Part shown: in pieces, positions 16,601 through 25,886 of the stretch
Layout of the letters: each line of letters begins with the position of its first letter
How positions within the stretch are numbered: position 1 is the first letter of the stretch
Assembly (NCBI GenBank): GCA_015490795.1
Contig: WFXD01000013.1
Span: 1-35,055 of the forward strand
Source of the DNA: Gammaproteobacteria bacterium
GTDB taxonomy: Bacteria > Pseudomonadota > Gammaproteobacteria > Chromatiales > Chromatiaceae
Reading direction: 5' to 3'
Length of the DNA stretch: 35,055 nt
Position numbers and translations under genes: made by a program
Notes under the pieces: model-generated
The model's input: the letters and a program-made list of their open reading frames with translations, nothing else
Databases searched by the model: none
What the model was told of the DNA's origin: nothing

Positions 16601-16929
16601 TTTTTTTACCGTTGCTGTCAGTCGTTCTTTGGGTACCTGAATGGGGGCATTCAATCAGGGATTTGGGAGAAATGATTTATCTCAAACTATCGGCGTTTGG
16701 GCATTGACCTGGACGCTGTTCTGTCTGCTCAGATTTGCGCCGGGCTGTTGTCAAACGCCTTCTGGATATGCGGTTAGGCTTGACCAGAGTGACAGACGAC
16801 TCATCCCGCTCCAAACTGGAATATGAAATAGATCACATTTTCCAAATTTCTAAACTGGTTATGCTCCGAGCATATTTTTTAGTTGGATACGATAAAGCAA
16901 CACGATTAAATGATCAATAGAAACTCTCT
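16601..16929. other. Gene-free gap within the hem cluster
   Basis: This 329-bp stretch between hemD and hemX has no convincing gene. It contains an 8-bp inverted repeat, GGCGTTTG at 16691-16698 with CAAACGCC at 16752-16759. It also holds the palindrome ATGCTCCGAGCAT (16861-16873), followed by a run of T on the plus strand, and a CRP-like half-match at 16822-16837. A 61-residue plus-strand frame at 16735-16920 shows no family features. The gap could carry a separate promoter for hemX-hemY; no clear -10/-35 pair was seen. Confidence 0.4.
16822..16837. promoter_or_regulatory. CRP-like palindrome upstream of hemX (weak)
   Basis: TATGA-N6-TCACA matches the CRP consensus TGTGA-N6-TCACA at 9 of 10 positions. 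It lies 222 bp upstream of hemX on the minus strand. Such one-mismatch sites occur by chance, so this is only a candidate. Confidence 0.25.
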
Positions 16930-17715
16930 CTACCGTGATTTTTTTGTGGCAACCCAGCGGCATAGCGCTTTTACTACGGATGGGTCATCTGCACGCTGCG
17001 CGAGGATGATATTCCGGCACCCCAGTTTTTGCGCTGCACTTTGCATGCGTTTGCTGACAACGAGCAGTGGGGTGCTGCGTAATCTGTGCATCCCTTCTCT
17101 CCCCAACAGGGTGACAAGGTTATTCAGGATATCGATGCTGGTGGTGGTGACAACCTGTACTGCGGTTGACCATCTGCTCAGCAGTTCGGCCGGGTCTGCT
17201 GCGGGGCAGGTGCGCCGGTAGACCTCTGCGTAGGTGACGGCTGCGCCGCGTTGCCGCAGGGTGTCGCCAAGCAGGGGGCGGCCGCCATTACCTCGAAAGA
17301 TGATGATTTGAAGCCCTTTAACCTGCTGTAGTTCAGGCATCTCCAGCAGCGCTTCACTGTCAAATCTGCCGCTTGGGACAGTTGCAACGGTCAGGCCTGC
17401 TTGTTCCAGTGAGTGGGTTGTGCTTTTTCCGACGGCGGCTATCTTCAGCCGATCCAGCTGGCTCTTCTCTTCCAGTATGGCCAGGCTGTGGGTGACGGCA
17501 TTTGGGCTGATGAAGATGGCCATATCAAAACGGTCAAGCCGGGCAAGCTGTGACCGGATAACCGCCGGGGCCTCCGGGCCGCATATTTCAAGCGCAGGAA
17601 AGGCGACGGGGCGCCCCCCGTGGCTGCGGATCAGCTCGCACAGGGGGGCAGACTGGTGTGCTGCCCGGGTGACCAGCACCCCTGTTCCCGCAAGATCCGT
17701 GTCTGATTTTGGCAA
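16930..17715 (-). CDS. hemD: Uroporphyrinogen-III synthase
   Basis: HemD closes hydroxymethylbilane, the product of HemC, into uroporphyrinogen III, the branch point to haem, sirohaem and cobalamin. The family is weakly conserved. Landmarks here are GVLVTRAAHQSAPL at the start, FISPNAV near residue 90, AAVGKSTTHSLEQAGL near 105-120, IIFRGNGGRPLLGDTLRQRGA near 150-170 and the C-terminal VVSKRMQSAAQKLG. The 261-residue length is usual. The start is a TTG (17713-17715) with no in-frame ATG available before the first beta strand, and GGACACCTCA upstream offers only a weak ribosome site. It begins 35 bp after hemC on the same strand. Confidence 0.93.
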   Translation of the reverse strand: MPKSDTDLAGTGVLVTRAAHQSAPLCELIRSHGGRPVAFPALEICGPEAPAVIRSQLARLDRFDMAIFISPNAVTHSLAILEEKSQLDRLKIAAVGKSTTHSLEQAGLTVATVPSGRFDSEALLEMPELQQVKGLQIIIFRGNGGRPLLGDTLRQRGAAVTYAEVYRRTCPAADPAELLSRWSTAVQVVTTTSIDILNNLVTLLGREGMHRLRSTPLLVVSKRMQSAAQKLGCRNIILAQRADDPSVVKALCRWVATKKSR

Positions 17716-17750
17716 TGAGGTGTCCAGCGCCGACTTTGGCTATTCAGGCG

Positions 17751-18680
17751 CTATTCGCCATACAGTGCTTTGAGTATGCGGTCTGCGCCACGACTCAGCA
17801 GCTCGTCGGCCACCTGGATGCCCAGCTGTTCGGTTTGGGCGGCATCCCCCCGCGCTTCTGCGCGCAGGATATGTGACCCATCCGGCTCGCCAACCAGCCC
17901 ACGCATCTGTATCTTTCCATCTTGCAGTTCAGCGTAGCCGGCTATCGGCACCTGGCAGCCGCCATTCAGGCGATGGTTCATGGCGCGTTCCGCGCCTACG
18001 CAGATGGCGGTCTCTTCGTGGTGGAGCGGCTTGAGCAGGCGGTTTATGCGCTCGTCATCTATGCGGCATTCGATGCCGACGGCACCCTGGCCAATGGCGG
18101 GCAGGCTCTGTTCTGCGCTGATGAATGAGGCGATGCGTTCTGCAAAGCCCAGGCGAATCAGGCCGGCTGAAGCAAGAATGATGGCATCAAATTCACCCGC
18201 ATCCAGCTTTGCCAGCCGGGTGTTGACGTTGCCTCGCAGCGGTTTTATCACCAGGTCGGGGCGCCTCTCACTGAGCTGGGATTGGCGGCGCAGGCTTGAG
18301 GTGCCAACGCAGGCGCCCTGGGGAAGCTCCTCCAGGGTGGTGCAGTGGTTGGAGACAAAGGCGTCGCGCGGATCTTCGCGCTGCATAATGATCGGCAGGT
18401 GCAGCCCCGCTGGCAGCTCAACCGGGACATCCTTCATGGAGTGGACGGCAATATCGGCGCTGCCTTCCAGCATCCCCTGCTCCAACTCTTTGACGAACAG
18501 CCCCTTGCCGCCGATCTTGGCCAGCGGTGCATCCAGAATGCGGTCGCCCTTGGTGCTCATGCCGAGCAGTTCGACCATGAGCCCAGGGTGGGCCTTTTTC
18601 AGCTCGGCGGCAACATGCTCAGCCTGCCAGATGGCAAGCGGCGATTTACGGGTGGCAATGCGGATGGTCTGTTCAGACAT
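17751..18680 (-). CDS. hemC: Porphobilinogen deaminase (hydroxymethylbilane synthase)
   Basis: HemC polymerises four porphobilinogens into hydroxymethylbilane using a covalent dipyrromethane cofactor. The cofactor-binding Cys is C242 in [13 protein letters not shown], the same position as E. coli C242. The substrate-binding blocks [30 protein letters not shown] and [13 protein letters not shown] are intact, and length (309) is normal. The ATG at 18680 is supported by this alignment. AT-rich TATTAATATT lies just upstream on the minus strand and may hold a -10, though algR is only 72 bp upstream and read-through from algZ-algR is likely. First gene of hemCDXY. Confidence 0.97.
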   Translation of the reverse strand: MSEQTIRIATRKSPLAIWQAEHVAAELKKAHPGLMVELLGMSTKGDRILDAPLAKIGGKGLFVKELEQGMLEGSADIAVHSMKDVPVELPAGLHLPIIMQREDPRDAFVSNHCTTLEELPQGACVGTSSLRRQSQLSERRPDLVIKPLRGNVNTRLAKLDAGEFDAIILASAGLIRLGFAERIASFISAEQSLPAIGQGAVGIECRIDDERINRLLKPLHHEETAICVGAERAMNHRLNGGCQVPIAGYAELQDGKIQMRGLVGEPDGSHILRAEARGDAAQTEQLGIQVADELLSRGADRILKALYGE

Positions 18681-18752
18681 GCGTCGTGCTCAATATTAAT
18701 AGAAAGGGCGCAATGTTATCGGTTAACGCGCAAAGGTTAAAGGCTGGATTGC

Positions 18753-19496
18753 TTATCCGCCCTTTAGCCACTGCCGTACCCTGGGCAGGTGCCGCCGGCT
18801 GATCTGTAGCCGTTGATGGGTGCCGTGGAGTTTGGCAACCGCCTGGCCGTCACGGTTTTTCTCGATCCCTATCAGGTGCCTGCTGGATACCAATGCATTG
18901 CGGTGGATGCGTATGAACTGCTCGCCAAAGCGCTCTTCAAATGAGCAGAGAGGCTCCTCCAGCAGTACCTCTCCGCCTTGATAGTAGGCGCTCACATACT
19001 TCTGATCTGCTATAAAGTAGATGATTTCTGCGGTAGGGATGCGCTGAATGCCACCTCGGATATTGGCACAGATGTAGCTGTTGGCGGCTGCCTGCTCTTT
19101 TTTCCGGGCCTGCTCTATGACCTGGATTTGAACACGGTTGATGGCATGGGCCTTCTCCAGCGCCTTGCGCAGCCGGGCAAGCCGGATGGGTTTGAGCAGA
19201 TAGTCCACTGCGCTGCCTTCAAATGCCTCCAGGGCGTGGTCACTATAGGCCGTGGTAAAGATAACCGCAGGGGGCGTTTTGCTCTCTGCCAGCCGGGCGG
19301 CTGCGGTCAGGCCATCCATGCCGGGCATGCTGATATCCATTAGCACCAGGTCGGCACCAGTGGATGCGCATTTTTGCAGCGCATCGGCACCGTTTTCTGC
19401 CTCTCCGACGACCTCGTAAGGGGCGCCAATCTCATCCATAAGGCTGCGCAGTAGTGCGCGTGCCAGGGGTTCGTCATCAACAATCAGTATTTTCAT
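18753..19496 (-). CDS. algR: AlgR-like LytTR response regulator
   Basis: A 247-residue response regulator with a CheY-like receiver (1-120) and a C-terminal LytTR DNA-binding domain (about 145-245). The phospho-acceptor is D54 in LMDISMPGMDG, as in Pseudomonas AlgR. The acidic pair D7-D8 and the TTAYSDHALEAFEG block are present. AlgR in Pseudomonas controls alginate, type IV pili and virulence; targets here are unknown, and no pilus or alginate genes lie in the window. The gene starts 6 bp after the stop of the kinase gene, so the two make a two-component pair. Gene order argH | algZ-algR-hemC-hemD matches Pseudomonas. Confidence 0.92.
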   Translation of the reverse strand: MKILIVDDEPLARALLRSLMDEIGAPYEVVGEAENGADALQKCASTGADLVLMDISMPGMDGLTAAARLAESKTPPAVIFTTAYSDHALEAFEGSAVDYLLKPIRLARLRKALEKAHAINRVQIQVIEQARKKEQAAANSYICANIRGGIQRIPTAEIIYFIADQKYVSAYYQGGEVLLEEPLCSFEERFGEQFIRIHRNALVSSRHLIGIEKNRDGQAVAKLHGTHQRLQISRRHLPRVRQWLKGG

Positions 19497-19502
19497 TTTG
19501 GC

Positions 19503-20573
19503 TCAGGGCTTCCAGGGGTGGGGGAAGACCAGCCGAACCTGATAATCACCCTCGATCTCACTCATGGTCAGATGGGCTTCACCGCCAAACAGCCCATCGA
19601 GGCGCTGGCGGATATTCTCCAGCGCCATGTGGTTGCCGTGGTTGTGCTGGGTGCTCTTTTCAGGTGGCTGGGAGTTTCTGATCCCCAGGTTGATCCGGTT
19701 GCGGCGATAGCGGCCGGTGATCTTAATTCTCCCCCCTTCGGGTGACGGCTCAATGCCATGGTAGACCGCATTCTCCAGCAGGGGTTGCAGTATCAGCTGC
19801 GGTATGGCGGCATTTTCTGGCAGCTCGTCCAGATCCCACTCGATTCGAATGCGATCCCCCAGGCGCTGTTTTTCAATACGCAGATAGCCGCGCGCCAGCT
19901 CCAGCTCGTCCCCCAGGGTGGTCTGGGTTGCTGCCGATGAGAGCGATGCCCGGAACAGATCGGCCAGATCGAGTATCGCCTCCTCCGCCACCTCGGGTCG
20001 CGTGCGGGTCAGGCTGGCGATGGTGTTCATGCTGTTGAACAGAAAGTGTGGCCGGATGCGTGACTGCAGCGCCTGCAGGCGGGCCTGCGATTCCGCCACG
20101 GCCTGTTGCCGCCAGAGAAACTGGATATGGAGGTAGTGCAGCCCCAGGGCTGTGACGATGATGCTGATGCCAAGGCTGCGAAAAAGAAAGTCGGAATGGC
20201 TGCTGATTATGCCGATCGACGGGATGCTGCTGCTAAACAGCTGAAAGGCGATTTCACTGACCGTCAGAGTGACGCATTGGATGATGAGCCAGGCCAGAGC
20301 AGCCGCCTTGATGCTGCCTTGCCGGTTCAGCCAGGGACGAAACAGGCAGAGCAGGGCGGCACTGGTGAGGGCTATCCACTGGATAAAGAGCGAGCGCAGG
20401 CTGAGTTCATGCAGGATATGGCTGGATGCAACATTGGCGCTCAATGTAAGCATCATGGTCAGCAGCTCGGCAGAGACGATGGTGATCAGCAGACTGCGCA
20501 GCGTACAGAAATCGGGCAGGAAGCCGGTCTCCTGCGCACTTTGGGGCGAGGGTTTTTTCTGCTTTTTACGCAT
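19503..20573 (-). CDS. algZ: AlgZ-like membrane sensor histidine kinase (LytS-type)
   Basis: A 356-residue kinase with several hydrophobic segments in the first 155 residues (about 28-48, 63-78, 90-112, 132-152). The His_kinase family H-box [18 protein letters not shown] follows with the phospho-histidine H176. The ATP-binding part contains [19 protein letters not shown] (N-box). This family lacks a classical HisKA domain. The partner is the adjacent AlgR-type regulator. The divergent gene is argH; only 58 bp separate the two start codons, so their promoters must overlap. The signal sensed by the membrane part cannot be read. Named algZ by gene order and family; fimS is a synonym in Pseudomonas. 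Confidence 0.88.
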   Translation of the reverse strand: MRKKQKKPSPQSAQETGFLPDFCTLRSLLITIVSAELLTMMLTLSANVASSHILHELSLRSLFIQWIALTSAALLCLFRPWLNRQGSIKAAALAWLIIQCVTLTVSEIAFQLFSSSIPSIGIISSHSDFLFRSLGISIIVTALGLHYLHIQFLWRQQAVAESQARLQALQSRIRPHFLFNSMNTIASLTRTRPEVAEEAILDLADLFRASLSSAATQTTLGDELELARGYLRIEKQRLGDRIRIEWDLDELPENAAIPQLILQPLLENAVYHGIEPSPEGGRIKITGRYRRNRINLGIRNSQPPEKSTQHNHGNHMALENIRQRLDGLFGGEAHLTMSEIEGDYQVRLVFPHPWKP

Positions 20574-20592
20574 TTCGCTTCTGACTCTTGGG

Positions 20593-20598
20593 TATAAT
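20593..20598 (+). promoter_or_regulatory. Probable -10 box of argH
   Basis: A perfect TATAAT lies 34 bp before the argH ATG in the short divergent region with algZ. No good -35 is seen at 16-18 bp. The preceding bases are TTGGG, similar to the candidate lptM promoter. AGGAA at 20618 is a good ribosome site for argH. Confidence 0.5.
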
Positions 20599-20631
20599 CC
20601 CCGGCATCAATCCTTCAGGAAGCCTTCTCTA

Positions 20632-22032
20632 ATGAGTGACAGTAATATACCTGCAAAACCGTGGTCCGGCCGATTTAATGAGCCAACGGATGCCTTTGTC
20701 GAGGCCTTTACCGCCTCGGTAGACTTTGACCGGCGACTCTACCGCTATGATATTCAAGGCTCGATTGCCCATGCCACCATGCTGGCCAGGGCCGGCATTC
20801 TGACTGCGACCGAGCGGGATGAGATCATCTCCGGCCTGGAGACAGTTTGTGACCAGATCGAGCGGGGTGAATTTCAGTGGTCGGTTGCACTGGAAGATGT
20901 CCACATGAACATCGAATCCGCCCTTACCCAGCGTATCGGCAACACCGGCAAAAAGTTGCATACCGGGCGCTCCCGCAATGACCAGGTGGCGACCGACATC
21001 CGGCTCTATATGCGTGATGAGATTGAGATCATCCGTGCCGAGATCCTGCGCCTGCAACAGGCGCTGCTGGATATTGCCGAGCGGGAGGCGGATACGGTGA
21101 TGCCCGGTTTTACCCATCTACAGACGGCCCAGCCGGTCACCTTTGGCCACCACATGATGGCCTGGTTCGAGATGTTGCAGCGTGACCGGGAGCGGCTGGC
21201 CGACTGTAACAAGCGGGTCAACATCATGCCGCTGGGCGCCGCTGCCCTGGCCGGCACCACCTACCCCATCGACCGCCACTACACGGCCACACTGCTGGGG
21301 TTTGAGCGGCCTGCCGAAAACTCGCTGGATGCCGTGAGTGATCGTGATTTTGCGATAGAGTTCAGCGCAGCGGCAGCGCTTGTCATGATGCATCTCTCCC
21401 GCTTCTCTGAAGAGCTGGTGATCTGGTCATCGGCCCAGTTTGGTTTTGTTGAACTCTCAGACAGCTTCTGCACCGGCTCCTCCATTATGCCGCAGAAGAA
21501 AAACCCCGATGTACCCGAGCTGGTGCGCGGAAAAACCGGGCGGATCTTTGGTCACCTGATGTCGCTGCTGACGCTGATGAAGGGGCAGCCGCTGGCCTAC
21601 AACAAGGACAATCAGGAGGACAAGGAGCCGCTGTTTGATACCATCGACAACCTCAAGGGGTGCCTCAAGGTCTTTGCCGATATGATCCCCGCCATAGCAT
21701 GCCGGCGTGACAACATGCGCCATGCCGCCATGCAGGGCTTTGCAACGGCGACCGACCTGGCGGACTATCTGGTCTGCAAAGGGACGCCATTTCGGGATGC
21801 GCATGAGGTGGTCGGCAAAGCGGTGGCCTTCTGTATTGAGAAGGGCAAGGATCTCCCGGCCTGCACGCTGGACGAGTTGCAGCAGTTCTCCAGCAATATT
21901 GAGCAGGATGTATTTGATGTGCTGACGCTGGAGGGTTCGGTGGCAGCCCGAAATCATATTGGAGGCACTGCTCCGAAGCAGGTTCGACAGGCCATTGCCC
22001 GGGCGCGCCAAAACATGGCGCCAGCGGCATAA
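20632..22032 (+). CDS. argH: Argininosuccinate lyase
   Basis: ArgH splits argininosuccinate into arginine and fumarate, the last step of arginine synthesis. From the ATG at 20632 the protein has 466 residues, normal for the family. The signature [12 protein letters not shown], the blocks [15 protein letters not shown] and [20 protein letters not shown], and [12 protein letters not shown] are intact. The ATG follows AGGAA by about 9 bases. The same frame remains open upstream to 20269, but that part is antisense to algZ and lacks homology. The gene diverges from algZ and is followed 99 bp later by the GGDEF-like gene, which has its own sigma-28-like promoter. Confidence 0.97.
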   Translation: MSDSNIPAKPWSGRFNEPTDAFVEAFTASVDFDRRLYRYDIQGSIAHATMLARAGILTATERDEIISGLETVCDQIERGEFQWSVALEDVHMNIESALTQRIGNTGKKLHTGRSRNDQVATDIRLYMRDEIEIIRAEILRLQQALLDIAEREADTVMPGFTHLQTAQPVTFGHHMMAWFEMLQRDRERLADCNKRVNIMPLGAAALAGTTYPIDRHYTATLLGFERPAENSLDAVSDRDFAIEFSAAAALVMMHLSRFSEELVIWSSAQFGFVELSDSFCTGSSIMPQKKNPDVPELVRGKTGRIFGHLMSLLTLMKGQPLAYNKDNQEDKEPLFDTIDNLKGCLKVFADMIPAIACRRDNMRHAAMQGFATATDLADYLVCKGTPFRDAHEVVGKAVAFCIEKGKDLPACTLDELQQFSSNIEQDVFDVLTLEGSVAARNHIGGTAPKQVRQAIARARQNMAPAA

Positions 22033-22039
22033 ATTACAC

Positions 22040-22066
22040 TCAAGTTTCATCTGAAATGGCCGCTAA
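22040..22066 (+). promoter_or_regulatory. Sigma-28 (FliA)-type promoter upstream of the GGDEF-like gene
   Basis: TCAAGTTT (22040-22047), an 11-base spacer and GCCGCTAA (22059-22066) match the FliA consensus TAAAGTTT-N11-GCCGATAA at 14 of 16 positions with exact spacing. Transcription would begin near 22074 and enter the next gene, whose ATG is at 22132. A perfect 7-bp hairpin (GCACGAT/ATCGTGC, 22081-22097) would lie just inside the 5' leader. Confidence 0.75.
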
Positions 22067-22131
22067 AATCCCCGTACAATGCACGATCATATCGTGCCTG
22101 CTCCCAATGCTAGGCTGAAGGATTTAATGAG

Positions 22132-22950
22132 ATGGCAACAAATCAAACCAACATTTCAAAACAAGCGTGGTTCAAATCATGCCCCGTCGGCTTGATGGCA
22201 CTGAACAGCCAAGGCACCATCTGCGGGGTGAACCCCGCGCTTGAGGCCATGACCGGGCTCTCGGCAGAGCTCTTTCTGGGACAGAGCCGGGAGGGGCTCT
22301 CCTCAGCGGCTCACTGCCCGCTTCTGGAAAAGAGTGATCTGGTGCATCTACAGGGTTCAGGGGTTGACCGCTGGTTGCAGCGGGAGACGCGTGAGTTGAA
22401 AGGTGACGGGATTACGCTGCTCTATTTTCAGGATGTTACAGAGCTGTACCGGCTGCGGCAGAAAAATGAGCAGCTGATACACCGGATGGAAGAGCTCTCC
22501 ATCACCGACACGCTGACCGGCCTGACCAATCGCCGTGCACTGACGCGGATGCTCGATGCACAGGTGACACGCAGCCGCCGCTACCAAAACCCGCTCACTC
22601 TGGCGCTTGTAGAGATTATTCCACAGAACTCAGAGACCATTTCAGACGAGCTGGTACTCACCGTGAGCAACTACCTGCGTGACCGGCTGAGATGGGCCGA
22701 TGTCCTGGGCCGCTGGAATGACAACCGGTTTATGCTGATGCTGCCGGAGACCTCTGAAGAGGCGGCCAGCGCCCTGATTGAAAATATCAGCAATGGGGTG
22801 GCGGATCTTGCATCAACGGATAGAGAGCAGGCGCCAGGGTTTTACCTGCGCTTTGGCCTGGTTGAGTGGGGCAAAGGGTTGGATTCAGCACGCCTGACCC
22901 GGCAGGTTGAGCATGCACTGGATGCAGCAGAAGCATCCATGGCCTCCTGA
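22132..22950 (+). CDS. PAS-like plus degenerate GGDEF domain protein
   Basis: The 272-residue protein has a short PAS-like part (about 12-105), a coiled linker (105-122) and a GGDEF-family fold (about 122-272). The opening block DTLTGLTNRRAL (126-137) is intact. At the active site, where GG[DE]EF is expected, the sequence reads NDNRF (196-200) after GRW, so both glycines and the catalytic acid are replaced. Diguanylate cyclase activity is therefore unlikely. A GTP- or nucleotide-sensing or purely structural role is possible. No membrane segment. AAGGA lies about 9 bases before the ATG. A sigma-28-type promoter upstream ties it to motility. cyaA starts 20 bp after the stop, so they may be co-transcribed. 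Confidence 0.85.
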   Translation: MATNQTNISKQAWFKSCPVGLMALNSQGTICGVNPALEAMTGLSAELFLGQSREGLSSAAHCPLLEKSDLVHLQGSGVDRWLQRETRELKGDGITLLYFQDVTELYRLRQKNEQLIHRMEELSITDTLTGLTNRRALTRMLDAQVTRSRRYQNPLTLALVEIIPQNSETISDELVLTVSNYLRDRLRWADVLGRWNDNRFMLMLPETSEEAASALIENISNGVADLASTDREQAPGFYLRFGLVEWGKGLDSARLTRQVEHALDAAEASMAS

Positions 22951-22970
22951 CCGGCAATCGGCAGCAAGCA

Positions 22971-25823
22971 GTGGCGGCCTCTACCCCCGGACAGCCTCCC
23001 AAGGGGGACATTGACCGCAAGGCGCTGCAAAAAATCCGCCGCCGCTTCGAAAGCCTGCACCAGGAGCGCCTTCAGCGCATACAGAGAGAGCTGCCGCCCC
23101 ATCAGCAGAACTACATCAAGCTCTTGTCCCTGCTGTTTCATATCAACCACCCGATGCTGCCGGGATATGTCAACAGCGAAACGCCCGCCGGGCTATCTGA
23201 CTTTTCGCCCTCCAATGAGCAGCTCCGTATTGCCAAATCGATCAGCCGGAGCTTTGCCTACCGGAGGCGCGCCCATCGCCGCCACCTGATCCATGGCATC
23301 TATCTTATGGGCAGCATGGGCAGCATTGCACATACCGACCACAGCGACTTTGACATCTGGCTGATTCATGACCCGCAACTGGATGCGGAGCAGTGCAATG
23401 CACTGAGCACCAAGGCGAGCCTGCTGGAGTCCTGGGGTGATGAGCTGGGGCTGGAGGTACACTTTTTTGTCATGGATGTGGACTCCTTTCGGCGCGGGGA
23501 TCGGGCGGCCATCTCGCATGAGAGCAGCGGCACCACTCAGCAGCGCCTGCTGCTGGAGGAGTTCTACCGCACCGGCATACGGATTGCCGGGCGCTACCCG
23601 CTGTGGTGGCTGGTGCCCCCGGAGCATGAGTCCGACTATCGAAGCTATGCCGACCGGCTGCTTGAGAAGCGCTTTGTCAACCAGCATGAGTGCCTCGACT
23701 TTGGCGGGTTGCAGAAGATCCCGGTGGCAGAGTTTTTCAGTGCGGCACACTGGCAGCTCTTTAAGGGTATTGAGTCGCCCTATAAGGCGGTGCTCAAGAT
23801 CCTTTTGATGGAGGCCTATGCGCGTGAGTACCCTGATATCCGCTGGTTGTGCCAGCAGACCAAGGCCGCCATCTATGGTGGTTGCACGGATCTTGCCAAG
23901 CTGGACCCGTATGTACGCCTCTACCAGCGGGTTGAGCAGTATCTGCTTGAGCGTGGGGAGCAGGGGCGGCTGGAGCTGGCGCGGCGCTGCTTCTACTTTA
24001 AAACCGAACAGGCGCTTAGCCACCAGCAGAGCCAGCAGAAAGAGAACTGGAAGGCCGCACTGCTGCTGTCGCTATCCAGCGAGTGGGGCTGGGGGCAGGA
24101 GGAGTTTGCCTCACTGGATACCCGGGACAGCTGGAAGATTGACCGAGTGACAGAAGAGCGAAACCGGCTGGTGCAGGAGCTTTCGTACAGCTATCGCCTG
24201 CTGACAACCTTTGCACGCGAGCATGCGCAGGAGCACCGCGTAGACCCGGCGGAGCTTAATCTGCTGGGGCGCAAACTCTATGCCGCCCTGGAGCGCCGCC
24301 CCGGCAAAATTGAGTATCTGAACCCCGGGATTTCCAAAGATATGCTGGAGGAGCATCTCACCCTGCACCAAGTGATACGCAAGAGCGGGGAGGAGAGCTG
24401 GTTTCTCTACCGGGGTGAGATCAATGTGCCGGAGCGAGATTACCATAAGCCACTAAAGACCGGCACCGGGCTGGTTGAGCTGCTGGCCTGGTGTCATCTG
24501 AACCAGATCACCAGCCGGAGCACCCACTTCAGGCTCTATCCCGAGAGCTGTCCGATTACCGCCACGGATGTCAGTGCCCTGTCGGATGCACTGCGCAGCC
24601 TCTGCCCACACAACCAACAGCCCGAGGTGCCGCTGACAGCGCTGGCTAATGCGCCCTATGTCGTCTCGTGCGTGCTGTTTGTCAATGTGGGGCATGACCC
24701 GATGGCGCACCTGGCAAAACAGGGGAAGCAGCTGACCAGCAACCGCTGCAATCCGCTTAGCTTCGGCGCCATGCATGTCAGTCTGCTGCGCAGCCTGGAG
24801 CAGCTCATTACCACCAGCTGGGGCGAGCTGCTGGTCGTCCGGCACGATGGCAAGGCGGGGCTGCTGGATAGTATCTGCCACTATCTGCAGCTTGCCATGC
24901 AGGCGCCCCCGGGGGTGCCGGTGCCGGTGGTCAATGCACGGGGCTTCTCATCCACTCGGGCCAGCCGTATTGCACAGCGGGTCGAGGAGGTATACCGGGA
25001 TATCTATCACAACTTCAGCCAGAGCGAGCATGGGGCTGACAGCCGCTACATCATCCAGATTGATGATAATTACTATCTGATCCAGCGCGGCGAGCAGGAG
25101 TTCTCATGGTTTGAGATGGCGGACATGCAGGCGCTGCTGGAGGAGCTTGGGCAACCATTGAGCCGCTATCGCCCAACGGTGATTGACCCGCAGACATTGA
25201 TGGATAGCCCGATTCCCACCATTTTGCAACAGAACCGGGCCGGGCAGATTCAACTCTTCTTTTACACAGCAAGGGGTTATACGGATCTCTACATTCTCGA
25301 TGAGCAGGGCGCGCTGTTCTGCCAGCAGATAGGGGGGGCCGATGAGCACCACCTGCTGGTTCAGCAACAACGCTTTTTTGAGCAGCACCTGGATCGACGT
25401 GATCTGCTGTCGGCTGCGGGAGCGCCGCATACCCGTGAATCTGCGCAGTACTACCGCCTCTCAAAGGGTGCAGGTGGCCGGTGGCGGCTAACAAATCGGC
25501 GTCCGCCGGTTGGCGAGATCCCCTTTAACTATCTTGAACTGCGCCTGCTCAGTGACAGCGCTGACCTGGCGAAAGGGCACTATAGCCTGGTCTGCCGCAA
25601 CAAAGAGTTCAGTGCAGTGGAGTATGGTGAACAGCTCTACGCTGCGGTAGCGGAACAGGTGCAGGCCTGGAGGCGGGGCAATAAAAACTACCCGCTATAC
25701 CTCACCGGCGTAGAGCTCTCCGGGGTGACGACAAATCGCAGCAACAGCACCATCGAGATGTTGCACCTCAAGAAACGCCTGGAGGCGAAGCTCAACCAGG
25801 CGCTGGCAAGGTTTTCAGAGTAG
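22971..25823 (+). CDS. cyaA: Class I adenylate cyclase
   Basis: CyaA makes cAMP from ATP. The N-terminal catalytic domain carries GSMGSIAHTDHSDFDIWL (114-131) with nucleotidyltransferase-fold acidic residues D126 and D128, and the family block YRSYADRLLEKRFVN further on. The long C-terminal regulatory region extends to residue 950, close to the length of Pseudomonas CyaA. No membrane segments are visible, so it is cytoplasmic or peripheral. The start is a GTG at 22971 with a weak ribosome site. The gene lies 20 bp after the GGDEF-like gene. A CRP gene is not in this window, but a perfect CRP-type site occurs at 29534. Confidence 0.95.
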   Translation: MAASTPGQPPKGDIDRKALQKIRRRFESLHQERLQRIQRELPPHQQNYIKLLSLLFHINHPMLPGYVNSETPAGLSDFSPSNEQLRIAKSISRSFAYRRRAHRRHLIHGIYLMGSMGSIAHTDHSDFDIWLIHDPQLDAEQCNALSTKASLLESWGDELGLEVHFFVMDVDSFRRGDRAAISHESSGTTQQRLLLEEFYRTGIRIAGRYPLWWLVPPEHESDYRSYADRLLEKRFVNQHECLDFGGLQKIPVAEFFSAAHWQLFKGIESPYKAVLKILLMEAYAREYPDIRWLCQQTKAAIYGGCTDLAKLDPYVRLYQRVEQYLLERGEQGRLELARRCFYFKTEQALSHQQSQQKENWKAALLLSLSSEWGWGQEEFASLDTRDSWKIDRVTEERNRLVQELSYSYRLLTTFAREHAQEHRVDPAELNLLGRKLYAALERRPGKIEYLNPGISKDMLEEHLTLHQVIRKSGEESWFLYRGEINVPERDYHKPLKTGTGLVELLAWCHLNQITSRSTHFRLYPESCPITATDVSALSDALRSLCPHNQQPEVPLTALANAPYVVSCVLFVNVGHDPMAHLAKQGKQLTSNRCNPLSFGAMHVSLLRSLEQLITTSWGELLVVRHDGKAGLLDSICHYLQLAMQAPPGVPVPVVNARGFSSTRASRIAQRVEEVYRDIYHNFSQSEHGADSRYIIQIDDNYYLIQRGEQEFSWFEMADMQALLEELGQPLSRYRPTVIDPQTLMDSPIPTILQQNRAGQIQLFFYTARGYTDLYILDEQGALFCQQIGGADEHHLLVQQQRFFEQHLDRRDLLSAAGAPHTRESAQYYRLSKGAGGRWRLTNRRPPVGEIPFNYLELRLLSDSADLAKGHYSLVCRNKEFSAVEYGEQLYAAVAEQVQAWRRGNKNYPLYLTGVELSGVTTNRSNSTIEMLHLKKRLEAKLNQALARFSE

Positions 25824-25846
25824 GTAATCTGTAGCCATTCTTGGGT

Positions 25847-25852
25847 TATACT
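25847..25852 (+). promoter_or_regulatory. Possible -10 box for lptM-lysA
   Basis: TATACT sits 34 bp before the lptM ATG and is preceded by TTGGGT, much like the argH box. No clear -35 is seen. Weak support; read-through from cyaA is also possible. Confidence 0.35.
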
Positions 25853-25886
25853 CCCCCCCTCTTACGCAAAGCAGAGGGTTTTTCCG

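Noticed and set aside
16735-16920. 61-residue plus-strand frame inside the hem gap
   Set aside because: No ribosome site or family features; the composition is not convincing.
20269-20631. In-frame N-terminal extension of ArgH
   Set aside because: It is antisense to algZ and the argH ribosome site and -10 box lie just before the ATG at 20632.
22988-22999. CGGACAGCCTCC in cyaA, equal to part of the element 3 arm
   Set aside because: Twelve bases within a coding start; no second arm or CTAG nearby, so probably chance.
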